DNA of 64,000 nt from Ephydatia muelleri (lineage: Eukaryota; Porifera; Demospongiae; Spongillida; Spongillidae), in NCBI GenBank assembly GCA_013339895.1, contig JABACO010000013.1, forward strand, positions 3,890,015 through 3,954,014, read 5' to 3'. Position numbers and translations under genes: made by a program. Every line of letters starts with the position of its first letter. Position 1 is the first letter of the stretch. The notes beneath the pieces were generated by a model. It searched no databases and was not told the DNA's origin. It saw nothing but the letters and a program-made list of their open reading frames with translations. Positions 35,430 to 45,657 of this stretch are shown piece by piece.

Positions 35430-36599
35430 TAGGGTGTGTAACCTCCCCCGCATAATGAAAATCGATTTTTCTGAATACTTTAAAAACACTAATCGATTTT
35501 TCAGGTTTTTGTGGACCGAGCTGAAAATTGATTTTTCCGAATAGTTTAAAAAACAATATCGATTTTTCCGAATAGGTTTTGCCAAATTTCCTGCCGATTA
35601 CCTAGGTTATTCAGGTTATGGTACTTGTGGAGTGCACACTGAGAAGATAATTTATGTCTGCACAGAAATCCACCTGGTCTTGCACCCAAACTAGAGCTAT
35701 GCATGTCAGTTTAAAACACAGAGACACAAAGGTCTACAGTAGCATGCATGTGTTTGCCAAATAGAGTTTAATAAATTGTATGTCTTTACCATGCACTTGT
35801 ACATATCAATAGTAATGCAAACCTAACCATCCAACACTAACCACTGAGACCAGACATCACATTATAAACTCACCCCACATCACCTACAATCACGTACTCC
35901 ACTTACAATCATCCCACAACACTCCATTCCCGTTCTCGCTAAATGCATATGAAATTTCCCATTAGAATGATTGCGTAATGCTCTCTAATTCCTCCACATA
36001 CTCAAACAGAGCGCGCATACTTACTTGAAGTGGGTGTCATTCTGTTTCACTCGCTAGCGCAATACAGTACTCAGATATATGTTCACCTCGTACCACTGTA
36101 CAATAAAACAATGCAATACTAGTACTCGTACATAAATTTATTGCTACTACATATAACCACAACTCGTGGCATATACTAATGAACTTAGTTACTTACTTGA
36201 AGACGACGATAACAGCATTGAGCTAGTACACGCTGTATATTTGTATCCCCAATTGATGCACATTAAATATTTTGTATTATATTACTATCTATTTTCTCAA
36301 TTATTGATTGCTTCCGATGTCGTTATGTATGTATAAATAGTAAAAACAACAATGACGTAGTTATGTGTATAACTCTAATTATGAAATACTCATATCCGGA
36401 TATCGGTATAAAAAGGTATTCGATGCTGACGACGAATACCTAAGTACCTCCAAATGGAGAAACATAAACCGGTTATTCCGAATAGATAAAATGTACTAAT
36501 CGATTCTTTTCCGAATAATGCTAAATTGCTATTCGAACGGATAGGTTTTTGCGAATATCCAAATAACCCGAATAACCTGATAACCGGTTACATACCCTA
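35430..36599. mobile_element. hAT-type MITE with TAGGGTGTGTAACC ends
   Basis: 1170 bp, starting TAGGGTGTGTAACC and ending GGTTACATACCCTA. Subterminal CGATTTTTCCGAATA-like words and ATAACCTGATAACCGGTTAC lie at the two ends. The right flank is ATTCCTAG and the left flank is ATTCCTACTAG, compatible with an 8-bp target duplication altered by a 3-bp repeat. No transposase. The same family is interrupted at 37792-40759. Confidence 0.8.
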
Positions 36600-37439
36600 A
36601 TTCCTAGACCAAAAATGAAGAACTGCACATTTAGGAACTTCTAATTCATTTTGGAAAAAGACTCATTGAAGAGAAATTAGTAGCATTATATAAAGCGGCT
36701 GGATTGTGTATAGAGAATGTAAAAATCCTTAATCAAGTTTATTACTAGTTAATTAATGGCTGCGCTTTTTCGTTCCCAGACAAATGAGGAATTAATACAC
36801 AGCTAAAATCGGGGCATTAGTAAGAATATTGTGTGGTATTTTCACATACATGTGAGTCACTAAAACCCATATCCAGAAATGAGCGGTCAAAAGTCACAAG
36901 TAATTAATTCGCGGTTTGCGAATCAACGAATATTCCCGTATATCTTCCCGTAGACATGTATGGGGTACTTCAATACCAAGCACGCCAGATTTTTCTCAGC
37001 ATTTGCCATGAGGGATTGTTAGTACACTACATTTGCCAAGATTTTTAGTGGGGTCGCCGTATTCTTCCTATTTAAGACGTCGCTTCCCTAGGATTGTCCT
37101 CAATGTATGGTTTAGTTAAAGAATGGTTAATGGAATTATTTTTTGAAGTACATATATCATAATCAGACCTGCTTATAGTACATCATAGAGTTGGTTAAAA
37201 TTCAAATTAAATTAAAAAGGCAAGATGACCGCCTATGTATGGGCCATTTCTGGATATGTATTGCAATTCTGAATTGCTACAGTAGTAAAGCATGCAAAAG
37301 TAGCGCAAATTTTACTACTAATGTAAAAATTTCATGCCATGTAAAACACCATTTTTGAAGCGTTAGCAAATCACAGTTTACATAAGTTTACAACAACATT
37401 TGCATCAGATAAAATGGAACTACTTTATTAGATCTTCAG
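36600..37439. other. Unannotated interval
   Basis: AT-rich, no gene or known repeat recognised. Confidence 0.4.
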
Positions 37440-37791
37440 GGTAGCAAAGCAAACATTTTCCCCTGTGGGTCCAGTGACCTGTAAAGTAACTCGTAGAATA
37501 GGTATTCATTTCACTTGAAACAGCAACAACAAGAAAAACAGAATAAATGAATAAAACTGGTCCGCTTGCAAATTCGCTATTACGAATGAGAAGAGCTTTG
37601 GAGTTAGACGAGGATGGGATCTGGTAAAGAGACTTGACGATATAGCAGTGAACGAGTTGCAGATTTGGTAAATATTGTGATGCATATTTTGTATACAGAA
37701 TACTGAAAAGCCATCTATGGTATCTGTATGTATTGCAGAGCGCATTCTGTTTACAGCATCCTTTCGTCTGCTTACATTTGACACCCGGAAA
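37440..37791. repeat. Permuted piece of the inverted-repeat unit
   Basis: Right part (37738-37791) matches 32667-32735 inverted. Left part (37440-37737) matches 29350-29610 inverted. Relative to arm A the two pieces are in circularly permuted order, as expected if the unit was once tandemly repeated. Confidence 0.75.
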
Positions 37792-39232
37792 TAGGGTGTG
37801 TAACCTCCCCTGCATAATGAAAATCGATTTTTCCGAATACTTTTAAAACACTAATCGATTTTTCAGGTTTTTGTGGATCTGAAAATCGATTTTTCCGAAT
37901 AGTTTAAAAAACAAAATTGATTTTTCCGAATAGGTTTCCCAAATTTCCTAGGGGTTATTCAGGTTATGGTGCTTGTGGAGTGCACACTGAGAAGATAATT
38001 TATGTTTGCACAGAAATCCACCTGGTCTTGCACCCAAACTAGAGCTATGCATGGAGACACAAAGGTCTATAGTAGCATGTGTTTGCCAAATAGAGTTTAA
38101 TAAATTGTATGTCATTACCATGCACTTGTACATATCAATAGTAATGTAAACTTAACCATCCACCCTAACCACTGAGACCATGCAGACATCACAATTATAA
38201 ACTCACCCCACATCACCTACAACCACGTACTCCACTTACAATCATCCAACAACACTCCATTCCCGTTCTCTCTAAATGCATATGAAATTTCCCATTAGTG
38301 CGATTGCGTAATGCTCTCTAATTCCTCCACATACTCAAACAGAGCGCGCATGCTTACTTGAAGTGGGTGAGAAGTCTGTCATTCTATATTCACTCGCTAG
38401 CGCAATACTCAGATATGTTCACTTCGTACCACTGTGGAATAAAACAATGCAATACTACATAAATTTATTGCTACTACATACAACTACAACTCGGATGTAA
38501 TGTGCTAAAAGATTTTACTATACATATACTAATGAACTTCGTTACTTACTTGAAGACGACGATAACACAGGGGCGGATACAGGAATTCTATAAGGGGGGT
38601 GTCCGACATGAATAATCAATAGAGGGGGGGGGGGGGGGGGGGGGGGGGGGGATGTGCCCCCTCCCGCGCGAAGCGCGGAAGTTTTTTGGGGTCCCGTACT
38701 TGGTGACACAGACTACCAATATTGAAACCTTAAACTGGAAAGTAAATGGCGGCGAATAATGGCTTGGGGGGGGGGGGGGGGGAGGGGGTCGGGGTCGGCG
38801 AGGGTCTCAGTGCAACTCAAAAACTGCGTATCCTAAATTCATGACGTATTGGGAGAATGTCGTGAAAGGCATTTCCATTTGATTGAACTAATGAAACAGT
38901 AAAATGTACATTTACTACAACATATCATTTACTGATACAAAATACAAGATTGAAACATTTTCCTGTGTGCTGCTTGTTGATAAATGCTTTACAAACATTC
39001 ATCAATTTCAATTGTGACAAATGCTGAGCTTATAGTTTATAATTAGAAACTTAGAATTGAATACCCTTTTGGCATAACGAGATACGCGATCGGGCGGTTG
39101 AAGTCATCAATGACGGCACTGACGGGGTACGCGTAAAATCTTTTAGCACATTACATAATTACCTTCTGCTTACTTGGAAAAGCAACTCAAGATACTTGCC
39201 GAATCAATGAGGCGAGTGAACACATTTGGTTG

Positions 39233-40228
39233 CAAGGCCGTAGATAAGGGGGAGCTTGGGGGGGCACGTGCCCCCCCCCCCCCCCCCCCCCCCCCCCAAA
39301 TTTTCTATCGCATTTTATAAAAATTATTACAGTGCAATCACGTGCTTGGCAATCGCAATGTCTATATTGTGCCGATACGGCCCGGGGTATCATCAAAGGA
39401 GGATTCTGATGTCCGACAAACTTCGGGTAGTACAGGCTCACGATCAGCTGAGGTAATACTTCACTCAAGTGAATCGAGTAGCGAGCCTATAAGCGGGAGT
39501 GATGAAGTCGTAGGCCTATTGGAAGAACGCGGTCATGATGAAGCAAATGCACCTGATTCACCATCCCCCACTACCAGTCTGTGACCTGTACCAGAATTGT
39601 CCCATTAAAGCCCAATCAGCCCAGGCTGAAGTTTCCTATGAGGCAGTTTGGTAGTAAGCGTCGTAGCTTTTGTTACTCGTGGTATGAAAAGTACCGCTGG
39701 TTGCATTACATTGAAGAAGAAGATGCCGTCTTATGCTTCTATTGCGCTACTGCAGTCCAGTTAAAGATGCCAATGAGAGGATACATGGATACAGTTTTTA
39801 GTACTTCTGGATTTTTTAACTGGAAAAAGCATTAGATAAATTCAGCAAGCACGATCAATCAGCATGCCATTGCGATGCTATTAGCATGGCTGCAGCAGCT
39901 TCGACAGAGATAATGAATGTGGGTACACAACTAAGTGCTGAATATACTGAACAGAAAGCTTTGAACAGAAAATGTCTTCTTGCAATTATGTCAAACATTC
40001 GCTCATTAGCAATGAATTTGCAAGCCGCAATTCCAGTCGCCAAGAATTGTTTGGTATTTTTCCTTAATGAGTGTATATGAAACGCGCGCATGCATGCAAG
40101 ATATGGTTCAAATCAAATTATGAATACATGTAGACTTATACGTACAGGGCATACCTATAAAATTTAGACCACATTGACATTCAGACCTATTGTGCCCCCC
40201 CAAACTATAAAAGTTATCTACGGCCCTG
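39233..40228. mobile_element. Innermost hAT-like element
   Basis: 996 bp with ends CAAGGCCGTAGATAA and TTATCTACGGCCCTG (one mismatch) and adjacent G/C-runs. GGTTG occurs on both sides, so the target duplication is partly preserved. It contains the N-terminal part of a TTF-finger hAT transposase (39581-40080) and is an internally deleted derivative. Confidence 0.8.
39581..40080 (+). pseudogene. hAT transposase N-terminus (TTF zinc finger), truncated
   Basis: FPMRQFGSKRRSFCYSWYEK, WLHYIEEEDAVLCFYCATA and GFFNWKK define the TTF-type zinc finger found in ZMYM-like hAT transposases. A one-base loss near 39830 shifts to LDKFSKHDQSACHCDAISM, then NVGTQLSAEYTEQKALNRK and IMSNIRSLA. Coding stops where the catalytic domain should begin, so this cannot transpose by itself. 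An upstream acidic and Ser-rich frame (39342-39584) is probably part of the same N-terminus. Confidence 0.75.
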
Positions 40229-42336
40229 GGTTGCCATCTTGATGATACGCTATACATCACGTGGGATGTTGTTAATTGCATTATTGATAATTCTATTCAT
40301 CATCGGGTCTCGTAGCTGACCGCTTTGTCGCCAAGCGGTGAAGATATGGTTGAACCAGGTTGATTTACGTACTTTAATTTATTCATGATCAGCTGGAAGG
40401 GGAGTGTCCGGACACCCTGGACTCCCCCCCTGTATCCGCCTCTGGATAACAGCACTGAGCTAGTATATTTTGTATCCCCAATTGATGCACATTAAATATT
40501 TTGTATTATATTACTATCTATTTACTCGAAAATCATATCCAGATATCGGTATAAAAAGGTATTCGAATAATGGGCGAATTGTCGATACTGGCGACGAATA
40601 CCTAAGTACCTCCGAATGGAGAAACATAAACCGGTTATTTCGAATGGATAAAATTCACTAATCGATTATTCCGAGTAATGCTAAGTTGCTATTCGAACGG
40701 ATAGGTTTTTGCGAATATCCGAATAAACCGAATAACCTGATAACCGGTTACACACCCTACCCGGAAAAGTGTCCTTCGATAGTAAACTTTCCTTTGTAGC
40801 CGATGACAATAAGCATAGATTTCCTCTATACGCTAGCTCTATACAAGTGCATACGTTCAACATTGCTGGTGACACGGCTACTGAGTTAAAGCTGCAGAAT
40901 AATAACGGATGGCCAACGTTCTCTACCCGATAACATCTTCGTCCATATTCGTCCATCGCCATAGCTCGTATCTCAATCCATTGTTGATTTTGTAGCTGAC
41001 TGTCCAATAATATGATCCATTTCAATGTTTAAATACTATTGTAGTACTTCGTCACTTCATGAAACGTCTATACCTGCATGCAGTAGAACCATCAGGCCCG
41101 TAGCCGGGAGGGGGACTGTAAATTTCGATTCATGCATCTTTCTTATGAGATTCAAAAACAAATAAACTCGCCCGTTATAATGGAATGAGATACATGTAGT
41201 TCAGCTCCCCCATAGGTTAATTGTATGGTTCCCTTTAAAGAGTGTGTATGCGCAAGATCATAAAATATTGTGTAGCTTAGTTACTATAATATATGTGGGA
41301 GATTGATTTAATTATTTACGATTGGCAACTGACTGCATAGAAGTGTTCTATTCCCCCTAGCTGTCGTGCAGCGCGAATGTCAAATGTTTTCTGGATATCA
41401 TGATACAAAATTCCAAATGTGTGGTCCAGTCAGTGATAAAGAGGTATAAAATACATGCATGTACATAGTTGAGAAACTGCACCCGAAGTACCGTCTAGGG
41501 CTATAGGGGCCTGCTCCTTTATACTGTGCGTTCAACAGCAGTTTAGTGGTTAATGAGTGTTACAGCAAACCTTTCTTGCTCGCTACAAGCGCGTGCAAGC
41601 GTGCATTTGACACCGGCCGACTTGCATGTGGGCACCACTATGCCGACGTCAGGTATAATTTTCTATACCACAACTAATATATACTATCCTGCAATTCATT
41701 TCACGGTGCATGCGTGCAGTCAGACCGATCTATAGCTCTTTGGTGATGAGCAAATTGTTACATTGACTCCTCACTTTACTTATTTTTTAAACCAGCGCAA
41801 AACTTACAACACTCGCATTTTTGGTCATGTCGCAGTCGTACATATAAAAAGGTTGTTGTAAGTAAAGATGACTATATGATTTCGACAGACAACCGCCTAC
41901 CGCGAAGTTGTACTATATACCTATACGCTGTACGCCAGCTGTGGATATCACCATTAATTACATCATGAGGGATGGAAAAGTGAGTACCTGTAGGATCACT
42001 AGCGCTAGAGTATTCCTAAAAACCAGACTTACTAAGTGGAGGTCGTAAAACGCGTAGGCAGCTGCTTACGCGAAGTGTGCTATAGATGCGCGCTTTTTCT
42101 TGTCGCTGGGGCCATAAGATACCATCAAATCGGAGCTGAATAACATTGATGAGTCCTTTTTGTCACTTTGAAATGAATGTGGTTTTAAACAAATTAAATT
42201 ACTGTAACATTTACGACTGCTAATTGACAAACGCTTAATGTCAATGCGGAAACAAAAAGCAAACGTATAAGGTTTTTCTATAGTGGGTGAAACGTTAACG
42301 CAAACGAAAATTATTTCCGCTACACGCTTTGACGAG

Positions 42337-42345
42337 TATAAATAG
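42337..42345 (+). promoter_or_regulatory. TATA box of saposin-like gene B
   Basis: TATAAATAG 69 bp upstream of the ATG at 42414. The surrounding 60 bp (ending CACACTGTGTGCAGTAGG) is almost unchanged among the copies, including the palindrome CACACTGTGTG. Confidence 0.7.
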
Positions 42346-42413
42346 CGCACACTGTGTGCAGTAGGTCATTCTTGTTCTTACGCTTAGATCAGATTGCAGA
42401 AACGTGCGGGAAC

Positions 42414-43157
42414 ATGTCTCGTCTGGAGGCGAAAGTAATCCTAATGTTCACTCTGCTGGGAGCAGCACTGGCTTTTAGAGCGCCAAGCGAGGCTGAAGCA
42501 AACGGTCTGTCGGCTGAAATGGAAAGTGACGAATCTGAACTGGCTCTACAGCAAGATACAACTGAACTGATGGCGTCGTACATGAAAATGGCCGAAGAAC
42601 ACGCAAATGTACATCGCATATTGCATGCACGTGTGCATGCTCTGACCGCAACGTAGTACTCCTCGTACCCTTTCCGCGTATGTCACAAATACATGTGTAC
42701 GCGTATATAGCTGCTGCAGTTTCGTCACGAAGTCATGAAGATGGGATTCTTTTGCGGTCCTTGCAAGACTGCTGTCGGTTATTTGCTCGATATTGTGAAG
42801 AGTGACAATACAAAGGTGAGTGTATGAAGCAACTCTGCCATATGTCAACGTACATTCAATGCTTCGTTACGTACAGAATGGAGCTAAGAACAGGCTAAGC
42901 AGCAAGTGCAACAGTTTGTCGTTCCTTTACAAAACTGGCGTAAGTATGATTTTGGAGAACATATGCGATGAAGTAAATCTGCGTGCTTAACGCTGTACAC
43001 ACAGTGCAACTACGTTCTGAATAACTACTTTGACAGTCTGTGGAACTACCTAAGTGAACGGGCTGTAAGTCGTGATCGTTTAAATCACTTCATTCATTGA
43101 ATCATCCATTCGTTGCAGGATGCGGATTACGTATGCCAAAAAGTTACAGCTTGTTGA
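42414..43157 (+). CDS. Saposin-B-type secreted protein, copy B
   Basis: Exons 42414-42608, 42720-42815, 42877-42939, 43005-43064 and 43119-43157, all phase 0. Introns are 111, 61, 65 and 54 bp with GTGAGT, GTAAGT and GTAAGT donors and CAG acceptors after exon 1. The 150-residue product has the same architecture as copy A: signal peptide with ALA cleavage, acidic propeptide, and a six-cysteine domain (FFCGPCKTAV, SSKCNSLSF, CNYVLNNYF, DADYVCQKVTAC). The mature domain is identical to copy A. Only a few residues differ in the signal and propeptide (MFT for MFA, AEM for AEI, LAL for LVL). Cysteine spacing is that of the SapB family. The exon 1 donor (AAT|GTACAT) is the one weak call. Confidence 0.75.
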
Positions 43158-43514
43158 GGATCAAGTTTTGGTAGCATACACATCAGACATTGTTTATTCG
43201 CCGTGTAGATTGTAGAGTTCGCATTCCTTTAAATTAAAATTGGAATTACCGTATACAATCCCACGACTATATCTAAATTAGTTCAGGCATTTGATGCGGG
43301 TGCACGAGTGAGGTTATAATCCATAATGCAATCTGTTGCTACAACGCCAATGAGTGTGGCAAACAGCCAATTAACCCAATTTTGTGTCAAACAATGTTCT
43401 AGTGCACATCTTTCGTGTTGAAGTTGTCGTAATAAGAGTCAAAAACGTTGCAATGTGGTGTGCACCGTGTAACGTGTTTTGGCTCAAAATGTTGAAGTGA
43501 CAACTTCCGGACCC

Positions 43515-43793
43515 ATGAGCTGTGCAGGAGATGTTGATCGTGTTGTCCCATATGACGAAACAAGATATTTACTTTTCCATCTACTGTACCATGCAGCTAA
43601 CCCCAAAACAGGAAAGAGGAATAGAGGAATATGGTATGCACTCGTTGTTCAAAATGGTGGAATTGCACGAATTGTTTGGGGTACATTTTATTGGCAGCCA
43701 TGGCTATACCACCAAATACGTTCCATGCTCCTGCAGAGCAACTGCTTTCATTTTTACATGTGTATTTATGCCACCAATTATATTGTTTTGTAA
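43515..43793 (+). CDS. Conserved small ORF X, copy B
   Basis: ATG at 43515, 357 bp downstream of the saposin-like stop and on the same strand. 92 codons beginning MSCAGDVDRVVPYDETRYLL and continuing HAANPKTGKRNRGIWYALVV. The N-terminal half equals copy A residue for residue. The tail (IARIVWGTFYW...) differs because copy A carries the GGT expansion and a different continuation. No family recognised. It could be a second exon set of a neighbouring gene or an independent intronless gene. Confidence 0.4.
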   Translation: MSCAGDVDRVVPYDETRYLLFHLLYHAANPKTGKRNRGIWYALVVQNGGIARIVWGTFYWQPWLYHQIRSMLLQSNCFHFYMCIYATNYIVL

Positions 43794-44099
43794 TTTTTAT
43801 TTTTCCCCCTCTTTCGTAGTGTCTTTACATGACCGTAGTCATGCAGTGACAATTATTTGATGGGAGATGCACGGGTGTGGTGGTGGTGATTTCCATACAT
43901 TCATCGTCTTGACATTGGATTGCAGGGGCACTGGAAGGTATCTCTGATGTGGGATGTTATTTGTCACCCTGACATTGCCAATTCAGTATAAAACAAACAT
44001 AAGTGTCACATAAAGAGAAACAATATACTAGCCAGTATATTTATTTGATACAATTTGGTTCTATCTATGCTGCAAAACATATTGAGATAAGATAATTTA

Positions 44100-44298
44100 C
44101 CTTAGCTTAAATCAGTCGTCATAAATGAGATTTACGGAAGGCTTAACACCTGCCTCATGAGATCCATTTCATCGGGTATCCTCACCAGGATTGTGCCCTC
44201 ATGAATTGTTATGTGTATGCAATTGTGCGTCAGTGTATTTTATATTGCATATCTTTAAAATTAAAATAATAAAAATAAATAAATAAAATTAAAAAAAA
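44100..44298. other. AT-rich junction between duplications
   Basis: Ends in an A/T-rich run (AATAAAAATAAATAAATAAAA) right before the duplicated block, possibly a decayed poly-A or insertion scar. Confidence 0.4.
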
Positions 44299-45524
44299 CA
44301 ATAGTATTTAAACATTGAAATGGATCATAGTATTAGACAGTCCTCTTAAAATTTAATAATCTATTGAGAAACAAGCTACGAAGATGGACGAAGATGTTAT
44401 CCTGTAGAGAACGTTGGCCATCCATTTGCTAAGTTCATATCCTGCAGCTTTAACTTAGTAGCCCATGTCACCAGCAATGTTGAACGCATGCATGCACTTG
44501 TATAGAGCTAGCGTAGAGGAAATCTATGCTTATTGTCACTAAAAGTAAAAGTTTACTATCGAAGGACACTTTTCCGGGTATCAAATGTAAGCAGACGAAA
44601 GAGATACCGTAAACAGAATGGCGCTCTGCAGCATATACAGATACCATACGATGGCTTCTCAGTATTCTGCATGTATACCGGGTGTCCGCCACGAAAGAAC
44701 GCAATTCTTTTGAACGGGGATAACTTTTGATAGGAGTATGAAAAAAATCTAATATTTAGAAACTAACAATTTGCGGTTAGGCAAATGTCATTCTTTTTAA
44801 CGATGCTAAAATAACTTTAATAAACACAACAAATTAACAACTTTAAAAGTGAAACCATGTTTAGGCATCCGTTTCGAAGCCAAAAACAAAATGATCATTA
44901 CCTCTTAAACTGACAGTAAGATGCAACAACTGTTTCACTACGGTTACGCATGCGCACTAGTTACACTTCATTACATACGCAGGTCCCGTTCCAAGACTAA
45001 TGACGCAACCACTGACGCATCGTATTAGCTACACCCCTTCAACTTGCACATTATCACGTGCCACTGAGCCCCACCCTACATTCGTCCCTCGAATTGCTTA
45101 AATTTTAATTGTTTATTCAGCGAATAAACAATTGAATAGCCGTACCTGTGGCTGCTTATCGGTATCTTTCGCTTTTAGAAATGAACTAGCCGTATTACTG
45201 CCTCTTCGTAAAGATAACATACACGACCGTAGGTCATTTATACAGGCGGTGCGCACCAATTAGCGTTGTTGCTACGTGAGATCGAGATATGCCTTACGTA
45301 GTACAAAACCACACTGGAGAATGTCTTCGATGCAAATGGTAGGTAAGTTATAGGCACGAACGACTGGGTGCGTATTGGCATACAGTGTACTTACAAGCAC
45401 ACATGGTGGAGTCCATGCATCAAGCAAGTATAGATACACCGGTACCGATGTTCAATTATTGACATTGGAAATTGCTGTTCTAAATCCTTCCAGCAAGCTC
45501 TTCATTATAATAGCTAACTGGTAT

Positions 45525-45643
45525 TGTAGAATGCCGATTACCGAGGATTCTAAGGTCGCACGCGAACCGCCATGCCACACAATTATAGGTTGCCAAAGAG
45601 TGATCACGTGTACGCAATTACATATTCATATGCATACATCACA
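45525..45643 (-). repeat. 3' LTR (119 bp)
   Basis: Identical to 49801-49919. Unusually short for a Ty3/Gypsy LTR. Confidence 0.95.
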
Positions 45644-45657
45644 TCTTTTCCCTCCTT
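45644..45657 (-). other. Polypurine tract
   Basis: AAGGAGGGAAAAGA on the minus strand abuts the 3' LTR and overlaps the pol stop codon TAA (45656-45658). In retroelements this primes plus-strand DNA synthesis. Confidence 0.85.

Larger units (their letters stand above)
38578..40444. mobile_element. Nested element with CAGGGGCGGATACAGG ends
   Basis: 1867 bp, starting CAGGGGCGGATACAGG and ending CCTGTATCCGCCTCTG (one mismatch). Flanked by GATAACA at 38571-38577 and 40445-40451. The uninterrupted site exists in the sister MITE near 36209. It contains long G-runs (38624-38651, 38766-38781) and a further nested element, and no complete transposase. Likely a non-autonomous hAT-like element. Confidence 0.85.
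37792..40759. mobile_element. hAT-type MITE, second copy, carrying nested insertions
   Basis: Ends TAGGGTGTGTAACC and GGTTACACACCCTA are perfect 14-bp inverted repeats. Flanks CCCGGAAA at 37784-37791 and 40760-40767 form a perfect 8-bp target duplication, the hallmark of hAT transposition. Without its 1.87-kb insertion it is about 1.1 kb and collinear with 35430-36599. The uninterrupted target is visible at 32665-32672 in the opposite arm, so insertion happened after the inverted duplication or in one arm only. Confidence 0.92.
40760..44100. repeat. Large inverted-repeat arm B
   Basis: Reverse complement of arm A to about 43690. The remaining part (about 43690-44100) is the reverse complement of 57405-57830 only. 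It carries saposin-like gene B and ORF X copy B. The MITE at 37792-40759 separates it from its own continuation at 37440-37791. Confidence 0.9.

Noticed and set aside
42389..42619. Antisense frame over exon 1 of the saposin-like gene, also conserved in copies A and C
   Set aside because: Its conservation follows from the sense exon; composition and lack of signals do not support a separate gene.
42546..42848. 100-codon minus-strand frame conserved in two copies
   Set aside because: Covers introns and exons 1-2 of the sense gene; the splice signals fit the plus strand only and copy C breaks the frame.
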